DNA of 64,000 nt from Tomitella gaofuii (GTDB lineage Bacteria > Actinomycetota > Actinomycetes > Mycobacteriales > Mycobacteriaceae), in contig NZ_CP059900.1 of NCBI RefSeq assembly GCF_014126825.1, positions 1,612,001-1,676,000 on the forward strand. The letters run 5' to 3'. Position 1 is the stretch's first letter; every line of letters begins with the position of its first letter. A program made the position numbers and the translations under genes. Shown piece after piece: positions 63,486-64,000 of this stretch. The notes below the pieces were generated by a model. The model did no database searches and was not told where the DNA came from. It worked only from the letters and a program-made list of their open reading frames with translations.

Positions 63486-64000
63486 TCAGCGCCAACTGGG
63501 CAGCCACAGTTCCATTTGCCAGTGTGCTTCGGAGATGGTGCCGCCGGTGAGGATCGGCCACAGCCACACGTAGTTGGCGATGACGAGGGCGACGTAGCCG
63601 CAGACGATCGCGAGGCCGAGCCGCCGGCGTTCGCCGGGGCGGTAGGCCCGCGGATCCGGGGCGGGGGGCGCGGGCGCGGGTCCGGTCGGGTGCGGCGGGG
63701 GGTGCGGCCTCCGCGTGCCGAGGATCTCGCCGAGGACGAGGGTGATCGCCAGGATGAGGAACGGGGCCAGGCCCACCGAGTAGAAGAAGTACATCTGCCG
63801 GTCGAGGTTGAGGAACCATGGCAGGTAGCCGGCCGCGTAGCCGACGAGGATCCACGTGTAGCGCCAGTCGCGCCGCGTGGCGATCCGCCACACGGCCCAC
63901 GCGGCCACCGGCAGCGACAACCACCACATCGCCGGGGTGCCGACGATCATCATCGCGCTCACACACTTGTCCGAGCCGCAGCCGGTCACCTTGTCGCCGT
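63486..64000 (-). CDS. C-terminal part of a Pmt-type protein mannosyltransferase
   Basis: About 170 residues are visible and the frame continues beyond the right edge. Several TM helices (MWWLSLPVAAWAVWRI, YTWILVGYAAGYLPWFL) and the signature DRQMYFFYSVGLAPFLILAI identify the C-terminal domain of dolichyl/polyprenyl-phosphate-mannose--protein mannosyltransferases, which glycosylate exported proteins. A Pro-rich insertion (PPHPTGPAPAPPAPDP) lies between two helices. Confidence 0.85.
   Translation of the reverse strand, partial: GDKVTGCGSDKCVSAMMIVGTPAMWWLSLPVAAWAVWRIATRRDWRYTWILVGYAAGYLPWFLNLDRQMYFFYSVGLAPFLILAITLVLGEILGTRRPHPPPHPTGPAPAPPAPDPRAYRPGERRRLGLAIVCGYVALVIANYVWLWPILTGGTISEAHWQMELWLPSWR

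Overview
The window is high-GC DNA from a mycolic-acid-type actinobacterium (Mycobacteriales; the gene content fits the Gordonia/Tomitella/Williamsia/Tsukamurella neighbourhood, but the genus cannot be fixed from sequence alone). The core gene order pgi - chorismate mutase - pcrA - M23 peptidase - sucC - sucD - DUF5336 - DUF6350 - purN - purH - MoxR-type AAA - VWA, followed by mprA-mprB-pepD-mog and fmdB - 5-FTHF cyclo-ligase - galU - glp - rimJ - sepX/glpR, is the order known from Mycobacterium tuberculosis (about Rv0946c to Rv0996). It is recognised here from the protein sequences.

Layout. 1-1758: end of an unknown gene, a MerR regulator fused to HEAT-like repeats, and a small membrane protein. 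1759-10581: an 8.8-kb integrative element inserted in the 3' end of tRNA-Arg(CCT), bounded by a 28-bp perfect repeat. It carries a tyrosine integrase, a MerR/excisionase-type HTH protein, a P-loop replication-type ATPase followed by an iteron-like array, a run of tiny overlapping genes (one with a WhiB cysteine signature), an HNH protein, a repeat-rich non-coding stretch, and a reverse-strand operon of five small genes ending in a second HNH protein. No capsid, portal, terminase or conjugation gene was seen, so it is a minimal integrative element, possibly a phage satellite. 10556-20800: tRNA-Arg, then housekeeping and envelope genes (gpsA, cupredoxin lipoprotein, GH25 lysozyme, VanZ, folA-thyA, Nei-type glycosylase, pgi, three related single-TM proteins, chorismate mutase). 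21000-32405: pcrA, M23 peptidase, sucCD, DUF5336/DUF6350 membrane proteins and purNH. 32470-39915: MMPL transporter, MoxR/VWA pair, SnoaL-like protein, a cysteine-less S18 protein and a TRIC-like channel. 39925-44605: the MprAB two-component system, an MprA-box-like repeat, the HtrA protease PepD, and mog. 44649-51086: SAF-domain protein, FmdB, folate cyclo-ligase, galU, glp, rimJ and sepX/glpR. 51166-55565: tRNA-Ala, CueP-like lipoprotein, two genes each carrying a one-base frameshift (alpha/beta hydrolase and RidA), a deaminase, and two adjacent phage-lysin-like genes sharing a C-terminal domain. 55582-64000: a sulfotransferase/SDR/DUF1214 operon divergent from an IclR regulator, several small proteins, a second SDR, a DinB-like protein, a GntR regulator and the C-terminus of a Pmt-type mannosyltransferase.

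The least explained part is the tRNA-Arg element: its iteron array, its serially overlapping tiny genes on both strands and the two convergent HNH genes around non-coding repeats. Other points of interest are the lysin-like pair with a duplicated domain, GTnAC repeats upstream of the M23 peptidase, an MprA-type box upstream of pepD, and the two neighbouring homopolymer frameshifts.
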